This document shows, piece by piece, positions 45,311 through 53,921 of a stretch of 64,000 nt of DNA; within the stretch, counting starts at the first letter, position 1; each line of letters opens with the position of its first letter. This DNA is from Cryobacterium sp. GrIS_2_6 (GTDB lineage Bacteria; Actinomycetota; Actinomycetes; Actinomycetales; Microbacteriaceae). Location of the stretch: contig NZ_JAXCHP010000001.1 of the NCBI RefSeq assembly GCF_035984545.1, positions 248,001-312,000 of the forward strand, in the 5' to 3' direction. Both the position numbers and the translations under genes were made by a program. The notes beneath the pieces were generated by a model. The model searched no databases. It was given only the letters and a program-made list of their open reading frames with translations, and was not told the origin of the DNA.

Positions 45311-48300
45311 GTGACCGACTTCTTCCTCGCCGACGAACCGCTGTCGCTGCCCGCGTCCCCGACGGAACCCGCTCCCGCCGCGTTCCCCTTGATCGCCTCC
45401 CTGGCGCCCCTCGTGGCGGCCGGCGTGATCTGGCTCCTGACCGGTTCGGCGTTCGTGCTGCTGTTCGCGGTGCTCGGCCCGGTGATCGCCGTGGCGAGCG
45501 TGGTCGATGGGCGCCGAGCCGCACGCCGCACCCGCCGCCGCGATGCCGCCGCGCACTCCGCGGCTCTCGCCGAGCTACGGAACGCGGTCACCGAGCGCCA
45601 CACAGAGCTGCGGCTACGGCGTCGGCAGGAGACCCCGTCCGCGTCACAGCTCCTCGAGACGCCGGACCGGGCATCCCGCTGGAGATCTCGGGCCGGAGGC
45701 GCAGTATCCGTGGTTCTGGGATCGGGTAGCACGGCGAGCGGTATCCGTCTCGAGGGAACCGGCTCGGAGCGGGAGCTGCGCGACTGGGCCGCCACGCTCC
45801 TGGATGCACCCATCACAGCGGATGCCTCTGGCGGCGTCGCGCTCGTCGGGCCCACGGCCCTCGTGCGCGCGTTCGCCCGGGCGCTGCTCGTGCAGCTTGC
45901 ATTCGCCCTGACACCCGACCGTTTCGCCCTGGAACCGGTCGCTTCGGACCGACCGGACGACGACTGGGCGTGGACCAGGGCCCTGCCGCACACGACCCGT
46001 GCAGGCGTCGCGGCTGACGCGGGTCCCGCGGAGGCCGCTGGGCCCGCGGACCGCAGAAGCCCCGCGGAGGCAGCCCGGAAGGTCGTCCTGCTTCGGTTCA
46101 CCGACATGCCGGTCGAAGGCAACCACGCTCCCACCGTCGAACCTCGACAGGGACACCCGCGGGTGCCGTGGTTGCTGCTGGCCACGGACCTCGTCGACGT
46201 GCCGCCCGGCTGCGCGACGGTCGTGCGTCTTCACAGTGCAACCCGGGCGGAGGTGCTCTTCCTTGCGGAATCCGAGCACCCAGAGAGCCCCGGGAGCTCC
46301 GCGGTTCATGGGTCTCGTCGGGGGTCGTCCCAGCGCCCGGACTTCCGGCCGGAGTTCGTCACGAGGGAACAGGCGATCGGCTTCGCCCGGCTGCTCCGAG
46401 AGCGTGCTGCAACGGCGGGTCTTCTCGGTGGGCATGGTTCGCTGCCCGCCCGGGTGACGCGCGCCGAGCTGGCCGCGATCGCCGGGCATCCGCTCGCCGC
46501 GGTGGCGGCGGACTGGGACGGTCTCGCGTGCGCGATCGGTGTCGGCGCCGACGGGCCGGTCACGCTCGACCTCGTCGGCCAGGGTCCGCACGCCGTTGTC
46601 GGCGGCACGACCGGGAGCGGCAAGAGCGAACTGCTGGTCAGCTGGGTCAGCCAGATCGCCGCGGATCGCCCGCCGGACGACGTCACCTTCCTGCTCATCG
46701 ACTTCAAGGGCGGCGCCGCGTTTCGCCCGCTCGCTGTTCTCCCGCACTGTGTCGGGCTGGTCACCGACCTCGACGGGCGCCGGGCGGAGCGCGCCCTCGC
46801 GAGCCTCGGCGCAGAACTTCGTCACCGCGAACGGGTGCTCGCCGCGGCGGGTGCGAGGGACCTCGCCGAATGGCGTTCGCTCGACGGGCCGGCGTCGCCG
46901 AAGAGGCCCGCGTTGCCGCGGCTCGTGATCGTCGTCGACGAGTTCGCGACCATGCTCGCGTCGTTTCCGGAACTGCACGCGCTCTTCGTCGACATTGCGG
47001 CCAGGGGACGCTCGCTCGGCGTGCACCTCGTGCTGTGCACGCAGCGCCCGGCCGGAGTCGTGCGGGACGCCCTGCTCGCAAACTGCACCCTCCGGATCTC
47101 CCTGCGCGTCAACAACGCGGCGGACAGCCAGGCCGTGCTGGGGACGGACGCCGCAGCCGCCATCGCCGCCGCCGTTCCCGGTCGCTGCCTGATCGCGCTG
47201 GGGGACGGCGACCCAGAGGCCTGCCAGGTCGCCGTCACCTCGGGCGCGGAGATCGAGGCCCTGGCTGCGGTCGCGGGCTCAACCGTGGACGGAGGAGTCG
47301 TGCCGCCGCGGCACCCTCGCCGACCGTGGCTCGATCCGCTCCCTCCTCGGGTGGCCCTCGCCGACCTCGACGGGCTTCAGGACCTCGACAGGCCCGAGTC
47401 GGAGGCACATGCGCCGGACCGAACCCCGGCCGTGGAACACGAATTCCGCGTCGGACTGGTCGACGAGCCGGACCGGCAACGGTACAGCGTGGCCCGGTAC
47501 GGTCCCGGGGACGGGAACATGTTCGTCCTCGGGGGAGCACGGAGCGGCAAGACCTCGGTGCTCAGCGTTTTCGCGTCCCAGGCACGCGCCGCGCACTCGT
47601 GGGTCGGTTGGCCGAATCCCGAAGTCGAAGCGGTCTGGGACGCCCTCACCGAGGCGCGCGACTGGATCGACCGGGGAGGCGCGGGCCGGGTTCGCACCGA
47701 CCAGGCCGGTGCAGGCCCGGCCCGCCGCGCCAGCTCGAGGCTCCTGCTCCTCGACGATTTCGATTCGGTCTGCGCCCGCTGGGAGCCCGACCACCGGCAG
47801 GCGGCGCTCGAATGCCTCGCGAGCCTGCTTCGCGACGGACTCCCGGTCGGACTGCGCGTCGTCATCACGGCGCAACGCGTCAACGGGCCGCTTCAGAACC
47901 TGGCGGCGCTGTGCCAGGAACACCTGTTGCTTCGGCTGCCCGATCGCGCCGAACACCTCGCCGCCGGGGGACAGGCAGCCCAGTTCGATCCAACCCTCCC
48001 TCCCGGCGGCGGACACTGGCGTGGACGGCGCATTCAGGTGCTCGCTCCGCAATCTCTTGTCCCGGACACAGCTGCATCCCCTGTCGCCGGTAGGCCGGAC
48101 CGCGCAGTCCCCGGCCCTGACGTGCGCCCGACCGCGACCGTACTCGTTCTCTCCGCGGGCACATCGATCATCCACGTGAGCGGGTCCCCGGCCCGCTCCG
48201 CCGCTCACTTTCGAGCGGATGCCGCGCACCCGGACGTTGTGGAGCTGACCGCCGGTGCCGGTCCCGCGAACTCGGAGGCAGTCCTGGTCCGGCGTGGCGC

Positions 48301-48526
48301 GGCGACCGTCTTCATCGGGGATCCCGAGACCTGGCAGGCCAACTGGTCGCTCCTGGCCGCGCTTCGGGTGCGCGCACCCATCGTCTTCGACGGCTGCACC
48401 CTCGCCGACTACCGCATGCTGACCCGCAGGCGAGATCTTCCGCCACCCCTGGCACCCGGCCGCGGTCATCTCTGGTCCCTGTCGCCCGAAGGCGCCCTCG
48501 CCCGGGTGGTCTTCGAGGCGGCGTGA
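45311..48526 (+). CDS. EccC/FtsK-SpoIIIE-like ATPase with two ATPase domains
   Basis: 1071 residues. Two adjacent transmembrane helices (about 26-62), then a soluble region and two ATPase domains. Domain 1 has Walker A VVGGTTGSGKSELL (near 435), LLIDFKGGAAF and Walker B IVVDEFATM. Domain 2 has GGARSGKTS (near 741) and LLLLDDFDSV, where the usual catalytic Glu is Asp. The plan matches type VII secretion motor proteins (EccC/EssC) more than DNA-translocating FtsK, which has a gamma domain and four helices. It probably drives protein export. No WXG100 substrate or EccB/D gene is in view. The GTG start lacks a strong ribosome site; the preceding 144-base gap holds only GGCCAGTCC repeats. Confidence 0.87.
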   Translation: MTDFFLADEPLSLPASPTEPAPAAFPLIASLAPLVAAGVIWLLTGSAFVLLFAVLGPVIAVASVVDGRRAARRTRRRDAAAHSAALAELRNAVTERHTELRLRRRQETPSASQLLETPDRASRWRSRAGGAVSVVLGSGSTASGIRLEGTGSERELRDWAATLLDAPITADASGGVALVGPTALVRAFARALLVQLAFALTPDRFALEPVASDRPDDDWAWTRALPHTTRAGVAADAGPAEAAGPADRRSPAEAARKVVLLRFTDMPVEGNHAPTVEPRQGHPRVPWLLLATDLVDVPPGCATVVRLHSATRAEVLFLAESEHPESPGSSAVHGSRRGSSQRPDFRPEFVTREQAIGFARLLRERAATAGLLGGHGSLPARVTRAELAAIAGHPLAAVAADWDGLACAIGVGADGPVTLDLVGQGPHAVVGGTTGSGKSELLVSWVSQIAADRPPDDVTFLLIDFKGGAAFRPLAVLPHCVGLVTDLDGRRAERALASLGAELRHRERVLAAAGARDLAEWRSLDGPASPKRPALPRLVIVVDEFATMLASFPELHALFVDIAARGRSLGVHLVLCTQRPAGVVRDALLANCTLRISLRVNNAADSQAVLGTDAAAAIAAAVPGRCLIALGDGDPEACQVAVTSGAEIEALAAVAGSTVDGGVVPPRHPRRPWLDPLPPRVALADLDGLQDLDRPESEAHAPDRTPAVEHEFRVGLVDEPDRQRYSVARYGPGDGNMFVLGGARSGKTSVLSVFASQARAAHSWVGWPNPEVEAVWDALTEARDWIDRGGAGRVRTDQAGAGPARRASSRLLLLDDFDSVCARWEPDHRQAALECLASLLRDGLPVGLRVVITAQRVNGPLQNLAALCQEHLLLRLPDRAEHLAAGGQAAQFDPTLPPGGGHWRGRRIQVLAPQSLVPDTAASPVAGRPDRAVPGPDVRPTATVLVLSAGTSIIHVSGSPARSAAHFRADAAHPDVVELTAGAGPANSEAVLVRRGAATVFIGDPETWQANWSLLAALRVRAPIVFDGCTLADYRMLTRRRDLPPPLAPGRGHLWSLSPEGALARVVFEAA

Positions 48527-48541
48527 TTCCGGTCCGGTCTC

Positions 48542-48573
48542 GGGCGCCACCCGACCAGCGCAAGCGCCCTTTT
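48542..48573 (+). terminator. Intrinsic terminator of the large cluster
   Basis: GGGCGC and GCGCCC pair over 16 bases and are followed directly by TTTT, 15 bases after the stop codon of the EccC-like gene. Confidence 0.6.
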
Positions 48574-48606
48574 CGAGTGCCAAACGACCCCAAGACCGCT
48601 GATTTC

Positions 48607-48653
48607 GTGACAAGTGCGTTACGTAATCGATGATTTGGTCACTTAGCCGTGAC
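48607..48653 (+). promoter_or_regulatory. Candidate GlnR boxes before the polyamine operon
   Basis: GTGAC-n6-GTTAC (48607-48622) and GTCAC-n6-GTGAC (48638-48653) both fit the AC-n9-AC pattern of actinobacterial GlnR sites; they start 31 bases apart. The operon encodes nitrogen-rich substrate uptake, which suits such control. A TATCTA box near 48675 may be the -10. Confidence 0.45.
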
Positions 48654-48738
48654 TAACGGCCCGCGCTGTGCGAGTATCTAGCAACTCACCCGTCGTCGTG
48701 TGGGTGTTCGCTCGCTGAAACGCAAGGAGACCCCAGAC

Positions 48739-49950
48739 ATGATGCCGAGGCCGTTGCCCGCCGACCCGATGATCCGCCAGCTCGTCCGCCAGGCCCAGCA
48801 GGCCACCCTGGGTCGTCGCACCCTGCTCGCGGGGGCCGGCGCCGGAGCCGCGGCCCTCGCCCTCGCGGCGTGCTCCACCGGCGGAGCCGCCAAGCCGTCC
48901 GCGGCCGCCGACGTCTCCGATTCAGACAAAACCATCCGCTGGGACAACTGGGCGCTCTACATCGACGTAAACGACGCAGGCAGCTACCCCACGCTCGAGG
49001 CGTTCACCGCAGAGACCGGCATCAAGGTCGCGTACACGGAAGCCGTCGACGACAACAACACCTACTACGGCAAGGTCAAGGACCAACTCGCTCTCGGCAA
49101 GGACATCGGCGCCGATGTCGCGTGCCTCACCGACTGGATGGTCGGCCGACTGATCCGCTTCGGCTACACCCAGGGCCTCGATCACGCGAACATCCCCAAC
49201 CTCAGCAACCTGGTCCCGTCCCTCACGGACGTAGACTTCGACCCCGGTCGCTCGATGAGCGTGCCGTGGCAGGGCGGATTCGCGGGGATCGCCTGGAACA
49301 AGGAGAAGCTCCCCAACGGCTTCACCTCGGTCTCCGAACTGTGGGACCCGAGCCTCAAGGGCCGCATCGGCGTCCTCTCGGAGATGCGCGACACGATGGG
49401 CCTGATCATGCTCGACCAGGGCGTCGACATCTCCGGGAAGTGGGGTGACTCCGAATTCGGCGCCGCGATCGACGAGTTCAAGAAGCAGGTCGCCAACGGC
49501 CAGGTCCGCAATATCAAGGGCAACGCCTACAAGGAGGACCTCGTCAACGAGGACACTCTCGCCGCCATCGTCTGGTCGGGTGACATCGTGCAGCTCAACG
49601 CCGAGAACGGCGACAAGTGGGGCTTCGCCGTACCCGAGAAGGGCGGAACGCTCTGGAACGACAACTTCATCGTGCCGATCGGATCCCCGCGCAAGAAGAA
49701 CGTCGAAAAGCTGATCAACTACTACTACGAGCCAGAGGTCGCCGCAGAGGTCGCCGCGTACGTGAACTACATCACTCCCGTCGCCGGCGCGAAGGATGCC
49801 GCGATGGCGATCGACCCCGAGCTGGCGAACAACCAGCTGATCTTCCCTGACGCCTCGACCCTCGCGAAGGCGCACGTGTTCCGCACCCTCGACGGGACAG
49901 AGGAGCAGAAGTACGGCGCCGACTTCCAGTCGATCCTGCTGGGAGCCTAG
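48739..49950 (+). CDS. Spermidine/putrescine-type ABC transporter, substrate-binding lipoprotein
   Basis: 403 residues. The N-terminus has a twin-arginine segment (TLGRRTLLAGAGAG) and lipobox ALAACSTG, so a Tat-exported lipoprotein is likely. The mature part follows the PotD/PotF pattern: IRWDNWALYID, YYGKVKDQLALGKDIGADV, VPWQGGFAGIAWNKEKLP and DLVNEDTLAAIVWSGD. AAGGAGA eight bases upstream fixes the ATG; a second ATG follows immediately. First gene of a four-gene transport operon. The ligand may be putrescine, spermidine or a related amine. Confidence 0.88.
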   Translation: MMPRPLPADPMIRQLVRQAQQATLGRRTLLAGAGAGAAALALAACSTGGAAKPSAAADVSDSDKTIRWDNWALYIDVNDAGSYPTLEAFTAETGIKVAYTEAVDDNNTYYGKVKDQLALGKDIGADVACLTDWMVGRLIRFGYTQGLDHANIPNLSNLVPSLTDVDFDPGRSMSVPWQGGFAGIAWNKEKLPNGFTSVSELWDPSLKGRIGVLSEMRDTMGLIMLDQGVDISGKWGDSEFGAAIDEFKKQVANGQVRNIKGNAYKEDLVNEDTLAAIVWSGDIVQLNAENGDKWGFAVPEKGGTLWNDNFIVPIGSPRKKNVEKLINYYYEPEVAAEVAAYVNYITPVAGAKDAAMAIDPELANNQLIFPDASTLAKAHVFRTLDGTEEQKYGADFQSILLGA

Positions 49951-49951
49951 G

Positions 49952-51157
49952 GTGGCGTCCGGCACCTTCGCCGATGCGGGCGCCGACCTCGAGTTGGTCG
50001 GAATCCAGAAGCGCTTCCCCGGCTTCACCGCCATCGAACACCTCGATCTCTCGATCCCGGCCGGCTCCTTCTTCGCCCTGCTCGGCCCGTCCGGCTGTGG
50101 CAAGACCACGACGCTCCGGCTCGTCGCCGGCCTCGAGGAGCCGACCGCCGGCACCATCCTGATCGGCGGGGCTGATGTCACGCAGCAGAAGGCCTTCCAG
50201 CGCCCGGTCAACACGGTGTTCCAGAGCTATGCGCTCTTCCCGCACATGACGGTGCTCGAGAACGTCGCCTTCGGGCTCCGCCGCCGGAAGATCGCCGACC
50301 CGGTCGGCAAGGCGCACGAGGCGCTCCGCCTCGTCGAGCTCGACCACCTCGCCGCGCGCAAGCCCCAGCAGCTGTCCGGCGGGCAGCAGCAGCGGGTCGC
50401 CCTCGCCAGGGCGATCGTGAACAAGCCGGCACTCCTGCTGCTCGACGAACCGCTCGGCGCTCTCGACCTCAAGCTGCGCCGCCAGATGCAGCTTGAGCTC
50501 AAGACCATCCAGGAGGAAGTCGGTCTCACCTTCCTGCATGTCACCCACGACCAGGAGGAGGCCATGACCATGGCCGACACCATCGCGGTGATGAACAAGG
50601 GCCGGATCGAACAGATGGGCGCGCCCGAGCTGCTCTACGAGCTGCCGAAGACGGCGTTCGTCGCGAACTTCCTCGGCCAGTCGAACCTCTTCACCGGGCC
50701 CGTCATCGGCAGCACGAGCACCTCGATCACCGTCGACATCGCGGGGCACCGGGTGCTGGTCCCCGCCGACCGGGCGCACCGCCACGCCGGCGAGGTCACG
50801 ATCGGCGTCCGGCCGGAGAAGATGTGGCTGCACCGCAAGGCGCCCGTCGAGGCCGCCGACCGCAACGTCATGGGTCCCGGCCGGGTGATCGACGTGTCGT
50901 TCAGCGGTGTGAGCACCCAGTACCTCGTCGCCGTGCCGTACATCGGCACCCTGATCGTCTTCGCCCAGAACATGGCCTTCGGCCCGGTGGCGGATGTCGG
51001 CGACGAGGTCTGGCTGGACTGGCACGTCGAGCACGGCTTCGGCCTCGAAGACGAACCCGTTCCGGGAGCCGGGCCCCGGTTCGCCGCGGACACCGACACC
51101 CGGAGCATCGCGGCGCAGCGCCGCGAGTCCCTCGTCACGGAGCTCGAGGAGGCCTAG
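49952..51157 (+). CDS. potA: Polyamine ABC transporter, ATP-binding protein
   Basis: 401 residues. Complete nucleotide-binding domain: Walker A GPSGCGKTT, Q-loop FQSYALFPHMTV, signature LSGGQQQR, Walker B LLLLDEPLGALD and switch THDQEEAM. The C-terminal third is the TOBE regulatory domain (TIGVRPEKMWLH). The GTG start lies one base after the binding-protein stop, with GGGAG upstream. Supplies energy for the two permeases that follow. Confidence 0.92.
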   Translation: MASGTFADAGADLELVGIQKRFPGFTAIEHLDLSIPAGSFFALLGPSGCGKTTTLRLVAGLEEPTAGTILIGGADVTQQKAFQRPVNTVFQSYALFPHMTVLENVAFGLRRRKIADPVGKAHEALRLVELDHLAARKPQQLSGGQQQRVALARAIVNKPALLLLDEPLGALDLKLRRQMQLELKTIQEEVGLTFLHVTHDQEEAMTMADTIAVMNKGRIEQMGAPELLYELPKTAFVANFLGQSNLFTGPVIGSTSTSITVDIAGHRVLVPADRAHRHAGEVTIGVRPEKMWLHRKAPVEAADRNVMGPGRVIDVSFSGVSTQYLVAVPYIGTLIVFAQNMAFGPVADVGDEVWLDWHVEHGFGLEDEPVPGAGPRFAADTDTRSIAAQRRESLVTELEEA

Positions 51158-52071
51158 TGGCGTTCGCGGCCTTCGCCACCACGACTGCGCAGGCAGACCC
51201 GGCCCCGCGGCGACGCAGCCGGGTCGCCCTCCTGTTGCTGTTGCCCGGCATCCTCTATCTCGTTCTGTTCTTCCTGACACCGCTCGTCTCGCTCCTGATC
51301 ACCTCGTTCCAGGCTCCCGCGGAATTCGGGGACATCGGCCAGTACAACTACGCGTTCAACTGGCAGAACTACGTCGACGTCGTCACCGACTACTGGCCGC
51401 ACATCGTGCGGTCCTTCGCCTTCGCCCTCGCCGCGACGGTGCTCGCCCTGCTGTTCAGCTACCCGCTCGCGTACTTCATCGGTGTGACCGCGCGGCGCTG
51501 GCCGCTGCTGCAGAGCCTGATGCTCGTGCTCGTGATCGCCCCGTTCTTCATCAGCTTCCTGCTGCGCACCCTGGCCTGGAAGCAGATCCTCTCCGACGAG
51601 TCCTTCGTCGTGACGAGCCTCAAGGCCGTCTCCCTGCTGGCACCGGATGCCCACCTCACCGGGACCCCGATCGCCGTCATCTTCGGGTTGACCTACAATT
51701 TCATCCCGTTCATGACACTCCCGCTCTACACGACTCTCGAGCGGCTCGACCTGCGCTACCTCGAGGCGGCGAGCGACCTGTACGCGCACCCGTTCGAGGT
51801 GTTCCGCAAGGTGACGATTCCGTTGTCGATGCCCGGGATCGTTGCGGGCACCCTGCTGACCTTCATCCCCGCCGCCGGCGACTATGTCAACGCGAGTCGC
51901 GACTTCCTGGGCGGGCCGGACAGCCAGATGATCGGCAACGTGATCGAGGCCAACTTCCTGGTCCTGTTGAACTACCCGGTGGCCGCGGCGCTCTCGATCA
52001 TCCTGATGAGCGTGATTCTCGTGATCGTCGGAATCTACGTCAAGCGCGCGGGCACGGAGGAACTGCTGTGA
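51157..52071 (+). CDS. potB: Polyamine ABC transporter, permease (PotB-like)
   Basis: 304 residues and six transmembrane helices. The cytoplasmic EAA loop is LRYLEAASDLYAHPFEVFRK followed by VTIPLSMPGIVAG. The GTG start overlaps the potA stop by one base (TAGTG) and has GAGGAGG four bases upstream; longer in-frame readings lie within potA and are discarded. Forms the membrane channel with the PotC-like protein. Confidence 0.9.
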   Translation: MAFAAFATTTAQADPAPRRRSRVALLLLLPGILYLVLFFLTPLVSLLITSFQAPAEFGDIGQYNYAFNWQNYVDVVTDYWPHIVRSFAFALAATVLALLFSYPLAYFIGVTARRWPLLQSLMLVLVIAPFFISFLLRTLAWKQILSDESFVVTSLKAVSLLAPDAHLTGTPIAVIFGLTYNFIPFMTLPLYTTLERLDLRYLEAASDLYAHPFEVFRKVTIPLSMPGIVAGTLLTFIPAAGDYVNASRDFLGGPDSQMIGNVIEANFLVLLNYPVAAALSIILMSVILVIVGIYVKRAGTEELL

Positions 52072-52874
52072 AAATCTCCCTCGGCAGATGGCTGCTTCCG
52101 GTCTACTCCGCCCTCGCCCTGCTGTTCCTGATGGTTCCGATCGCCTACACGTTCGTCTTCTCGTTCAACGATTCGCTGAAGTCGAACATCACCTGGCGCG
52201 GGTTCACCTTCGACAAGTGGCTGAACGTGTGCGCCGTGCAGAACGGCGCGGTCTGCGAGGCGTTCGGAAACAGCCTCGTGATCGGCTCTGTCGCGACCGT
52301 GCTTGCGACCGTGATGGGCACGATGATCGCGATCGCCATCGTGCGCTACCGGTTCCGGTTCCGCTCGGCGACGAGTCTCCTGCTGTTCCTGCCGATGGCC
52401 ACCCCCGAGGTCGTGCTCGGCGCGGGACTGGCCGCGCAGTTCCTGTCGCTCGGCGTCGCCAAGGACATGACCACGATCATCCTCGCGCACACGATGTTCT
52501 GCATCAGCTTCGTCGTCGTGACCGTCAAGGCCCGCGTCGCGAGCCTCGACCCCGCGCTCGAGGAGGCCGGGCGGGACCTCTATGGCTCGTCGACCCAGGT
52601 CTTCCTCAGGGTGACGCTCCCGCTGCTGGTCCCCGGCATCTTCGCCGCCGCCCTGTTGTCCTTTGCGCTGAGCTTCGACGACTTCATCATCACGAACTTC
52701 AACTCGGGCGCGGTGACGACCTTCCCGAAGTACATCTACATCTCAGCGGCCCGCGGCATCCCGGCCGAGGCGAACGTGATCGCATCCGCCGTCTTCATCT
52801 TCGCGCTCGTCGTCGTCGTCACCGCGCAGGTATCCTCCGCGGCACGGGCCAAACGGCTCGCCCGGCAGGGGTAG
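52068..52874 (+). CDS. potC: Polyamine ABC transporter, permease (PotC-like)
   Basis: 268 residues and six transmembrane helices. The EAA loop reads LEEAGRDLYGSSTQVFLR then VTLPLLVPGIFA. The FSFNDS and SFDDFIITNF segments are typical PotC/PotI marks. GTG start overlaps the potB stop (GTGA) with GGAGG ahead. Last gene of the operon; 12 bases separate it from the convergent asparaginase-like gene, with no terminator visible. Confidence 0.9.
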   Translation: MKISLGRWLLPVYSALALLFLMVPIAYTFVFSFNDSLKSNITWRGFTFDKWLNVCAVQNGAVCEAFGNSLVIGSVATVLATVMGTMIAIAIVRYRFRFRSATSLLLFLPMATPEVVLGAGLAAQFLSLGVAKDMTTIILAHTMFCISFVVVTVKARVASLDPALEEAGRDLYGSSTQVFLRVTLPLLVPGIFAAALLSFALSFDDFIITNFNSGAVTTFPKYIYISAARGIPAEANVIASAVFIFALVVVVTAQVSSAARAKRLARQG

Positions 52875-52886
52875 CGGGGGAGGCGA

Positions 52887-53921
52887 CTAGCGGTAGCTCG
52901 CGTGAAGCCGCCCGACGGGGTGGCCGCCGCCGTACACGGCGAGGCCGAGGTCGGGGAGCAGCGCCTCGACATCCGTGTGTGCGATCGCGCCGGCGTCGGC
53001 GAGAAGGTTGAGCGCGACGAGCGTCGCCGCGCGCAGGCTGCCGTCCAGGATCTTGAGGGCGACGGTCGTTCCGTTCGGGGCGGCAGCGACCATGATGCCC
53101 TCAGCGCCGCCCTTAACGAACAGGCCGAGCCGATCTATCACGAGGGTGTCCGGCTTGCCGGGGCCCGCCACGACCCAGCCGTTCTGGCGAACTGCCTCGG
53201 AGAGGAAGCCGGCCTCGCGGTAGATCGCGAACGGCGAGTTCGACTTGGACGAGGCGATCCGGCCGATGCCGCGCGCCAGCCCGGCGAGGGAGAGCGCGTG
53301 AACGGGCGCGCCGCAGCCGTCGACACCCGAGGCGGCCGGGCGTTCGCCGGTGAAGCGTTCGACGACGTCGAGAATGCGCTTCTGCAGCGGATGCTCCGGC
53401 TCGAGATACCCGGTCAGCGGCCACTCGTTCTGCACGCACGCCACGAGCATCGCCGCGTGCTTGCCCGAGCACTCCATGTAGATGGGCGCCTGGCCGGCGC
53501 CGAGGCGAACGAGCGCGTCGCGGGTCGCGTGGTCGATCGGCCATGCCGGCGGGCAGGCGAGCGCCGTCTCCGGGATTCCGGCGCGGGAGAGCAGGCCGCG
53601 CACGAGGTCGGCGTGCCGCTGGGTGCCGGTGTGGCTCGCCGTCGCGATCGCGGCGTCCTCACCGCGCAGGGTGACGCCGCTCGCCATCACGGCGACGGCC
53701 TGGAACGGCTTCATCGACGAGCGTGGGAAGACCGGGCTCGTCACGTCGCCGAGGGACCTCAGCACGGCGCCCTCGCCCGTCAGCACGACGGCGGAACCGG
53801 CGTGCCTCGATTCGACGAAGCCGCTGCGTTCGACGACGGCGAGCTCGACGGCATCCGTCACGGCGAAGGTCTGCACGGGGTGCGGGAGCTGGGTGTGCCC
53901 GATTGTGTCCGCGAACGACAC
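52887..53921 (-). CDS. Asparaginase II family protein (rhizobial type)
   Basis: 344 residues, of the Rhizobium-type asparaginase family rather than the classical ansA/ansB fold. Marks are RSSMKPFQAVAVMASG, ASHTGTQRHADLV, YMECSGKHAAMLVAC and SGVDGCGAPVHALSLAG, including the Cys/Lys pair typical of this family. It likely releases ammonia from asparagine or a similar amide in the cytosol. The GTG start overlaps the stop of the transaminase gene by one base (TAGTG), so the two are cotranscribed in nitrogen catabolism. No clear ribosome site. Confidence 0.82.
   Translation of the reverse strand: MSFADTIGHTQLPHPVQTFAVTDAVELAVVERSGFVESRHAGSAVVLTGEGAVLRSLGDVTSPVFPRSSMKPFQAVAVMASGVTLRGEDAAIATASHTGTQRHADLVRGLLSRAGIPETALACPPAWPIDHATRDALVRLGAGQAPIYMECSGKHAAMLVACVQNEWPLTGYLEPEHPLQKRILDVVERFTGERPAASGVDGCGAPVHALSLAGLARGIGRIASSKSNSPFAIYREAGFLSEAVRQNGWVVAGPGKPDTLVIDRLGLFVKGGAEGIMVAAAPNGTTVALKILDGSLRAATLVALNLLADAGAIAHTDVEALLPDLGLAVYGGGHPVGRLHASYR

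Noticed and set aside
29878..48526. Canonical ESX/type VII secretion locus
   Set aside because: Only the EccC-like ATPase fits; WXG100, EccB, EccD, EccE and mycosin genes are absent from the window.
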